A stretch of DNA of 13,132 bases. Origin: Gemmatimonadota bacterium. GTDB taxonomy: Bacteria; Gemmatimonadota; Gemmatimonadetes; Gemmatimonadales; GWC2-71-9. Both the position numbers and the translations under genes were made by a program. Below the pieces are notes generated by a model, which saw only the letters and a list, made by a program, of their open reading frames with translations, had not been told where the DNA came from and searched no databases. The DNA lies in NCBI GenBank assembly GCA_003220985.1, contig QHTY01000071.1, forward strand, positions 7,225 through 20,356. The letters are read 5' to 3'. Of the stretch, positions 12,883 through 13,132 are shown in pieces. Positions within the stretch are counted from its first letter, which is position 1. Each line of letters opens with the position of its first letter.

Positions 12883-13132
12883 CTAGTGGGTTGGATGGAA
12901 CTGCCGGTTCCCACCCGTCAGCGTGCACGACGGCTCCGCCGGCGGTAAGTCCGGATCGGGACACATCACCGCATAGTCCCCCACCCCGTCGATGGGCTCG
13001 TTAACTCTGATGGCGAAGCCATCATGGCCGACGCCCGGTTCGCCGTTGTCACAGTCCCAAACTTCAAAGTCCAGATCCTCTTGCCCGGTGTTCTGCACGC
13101 GCAGCTTCCCGCCCCAGTGCACGGCGCCGTCG
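12883..13132 (-). CDS. C-terminal fragment of a secreted-type protein with a GEPG-containing beta domain
   Basis: Only the last 83 residues are in the window; the gene continues past the right edge. The fragment reads LRVQNTGQEDLDFEVWDCDN, then GEPGVGHDGFAIRVNEP, and ends SCTLTGGNRQFHPTH. The 'V.D.GEPG.GHD.F.I.V ... LTGGN.Q.H' pattern matches what I recall of the beta-sandwich domain (post-COAP-type) found with choice-of-anchor proteins, and the next gene is itself choice-of-anchor P. The two may be sister secreted proteins from one transcript. A fragment this short cannot show a signal peptide or full domain order. An internal GTG at 13122 could be mistaken for a start, but coding continues to the edge. 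Confidence 0.72.
   Translation of the reverse strand, partial: DGAVHWGGKLRVQNTGQEDLDFEVWDCDNGEPGVGHDGFAIRVNEPIDGVGDYAVMCPDPDLPPAEPSCTLTGGNRQFHPTH

Noticed and set aside
1..13132. CRISPR arrays, tRNA or rRNA genes, insertion sequences or prophage genes
   Set aside because: No spaced identical repeats, cloverleaf-like sequence, transposase or phage proteins were seen on either strand.

Overview
This window is a densely coded, GC-rich bacterial chromosome segment. By eye it is about two-thirds G+C, and I did not compute the value. Ten neighbouring genes (one of them cut by the edge) lie on the minus strand and read leftward from 10486. Gene content points to Gemmatimonadota or a close relative: a DUF4159/DUF4175 secreted block, choice-of-anchor-P secreted proteins, methylmalonyl-CoA epimerase and PdxJ. 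That placement is an inference, because there is no rRNA or marker gene here. No stretch over 300 bases lacks a gene. I saw no tRNA, rRNA, IS element or CRISPR array.

Right to left, the main minus-strand block (10486 to 1) is: thioredoxin; a 338-residue protein of unknown function; RsmI (16S rRNA 2'-O-methyltransferase); a secreted DUF4159 protein; a DUF4175-type membrane protein that appears as two overlapping genes; a secreted TPR-type protein; a Tat-like secreted protein with a probable glutamine-amidotransferase-like fold; and a DinG/XPD-type iron-sulfur helicase that carries an intact RadC-like JAMM metalloprotease domain at its N-terminus and is cut by the left edge. Five successive junctions are 4-base NTGA stop/start overlaps, so the block looks like one translationally coupled operon. 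Its promoter probably lies in the 41-base gap before the thioredoxin gene.

Across that gap, mce (methylmalonyl-CoA epimerase) reads rightward and may be leaderless. It converges with a small lipoprotein gene. That gene diverges from pdxJ (vitamin B6 synthesis), which converges with a choice-of-anchor-P secreted protein gene. A second secreted-protein gene upstream of it is cut by the right edge.

The most unusual sequence features are three different short-repeat structures, each placed in the signal-peptide or signal-peptide-junction region of a different exported protein of the same operon: paired octamer arrays at 2573-2657, a 14-bp-arm palindrome at 4341-4369, and a heptamer array at 8226-8260. 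The other leading observations are the JAMM-DinG fusion, the broken or split DUF4175 gene with long G-tracts, and an envelope operon holding two GATase-like exported proteins. A working model, which is inference only, is that the DUF4159, DUF4175, TPR and Tat-like proteins form an extracytoplasmic assembly resembling the MoxR/Bat-type systems in which DUF4159 and DUF4175 usually occur.
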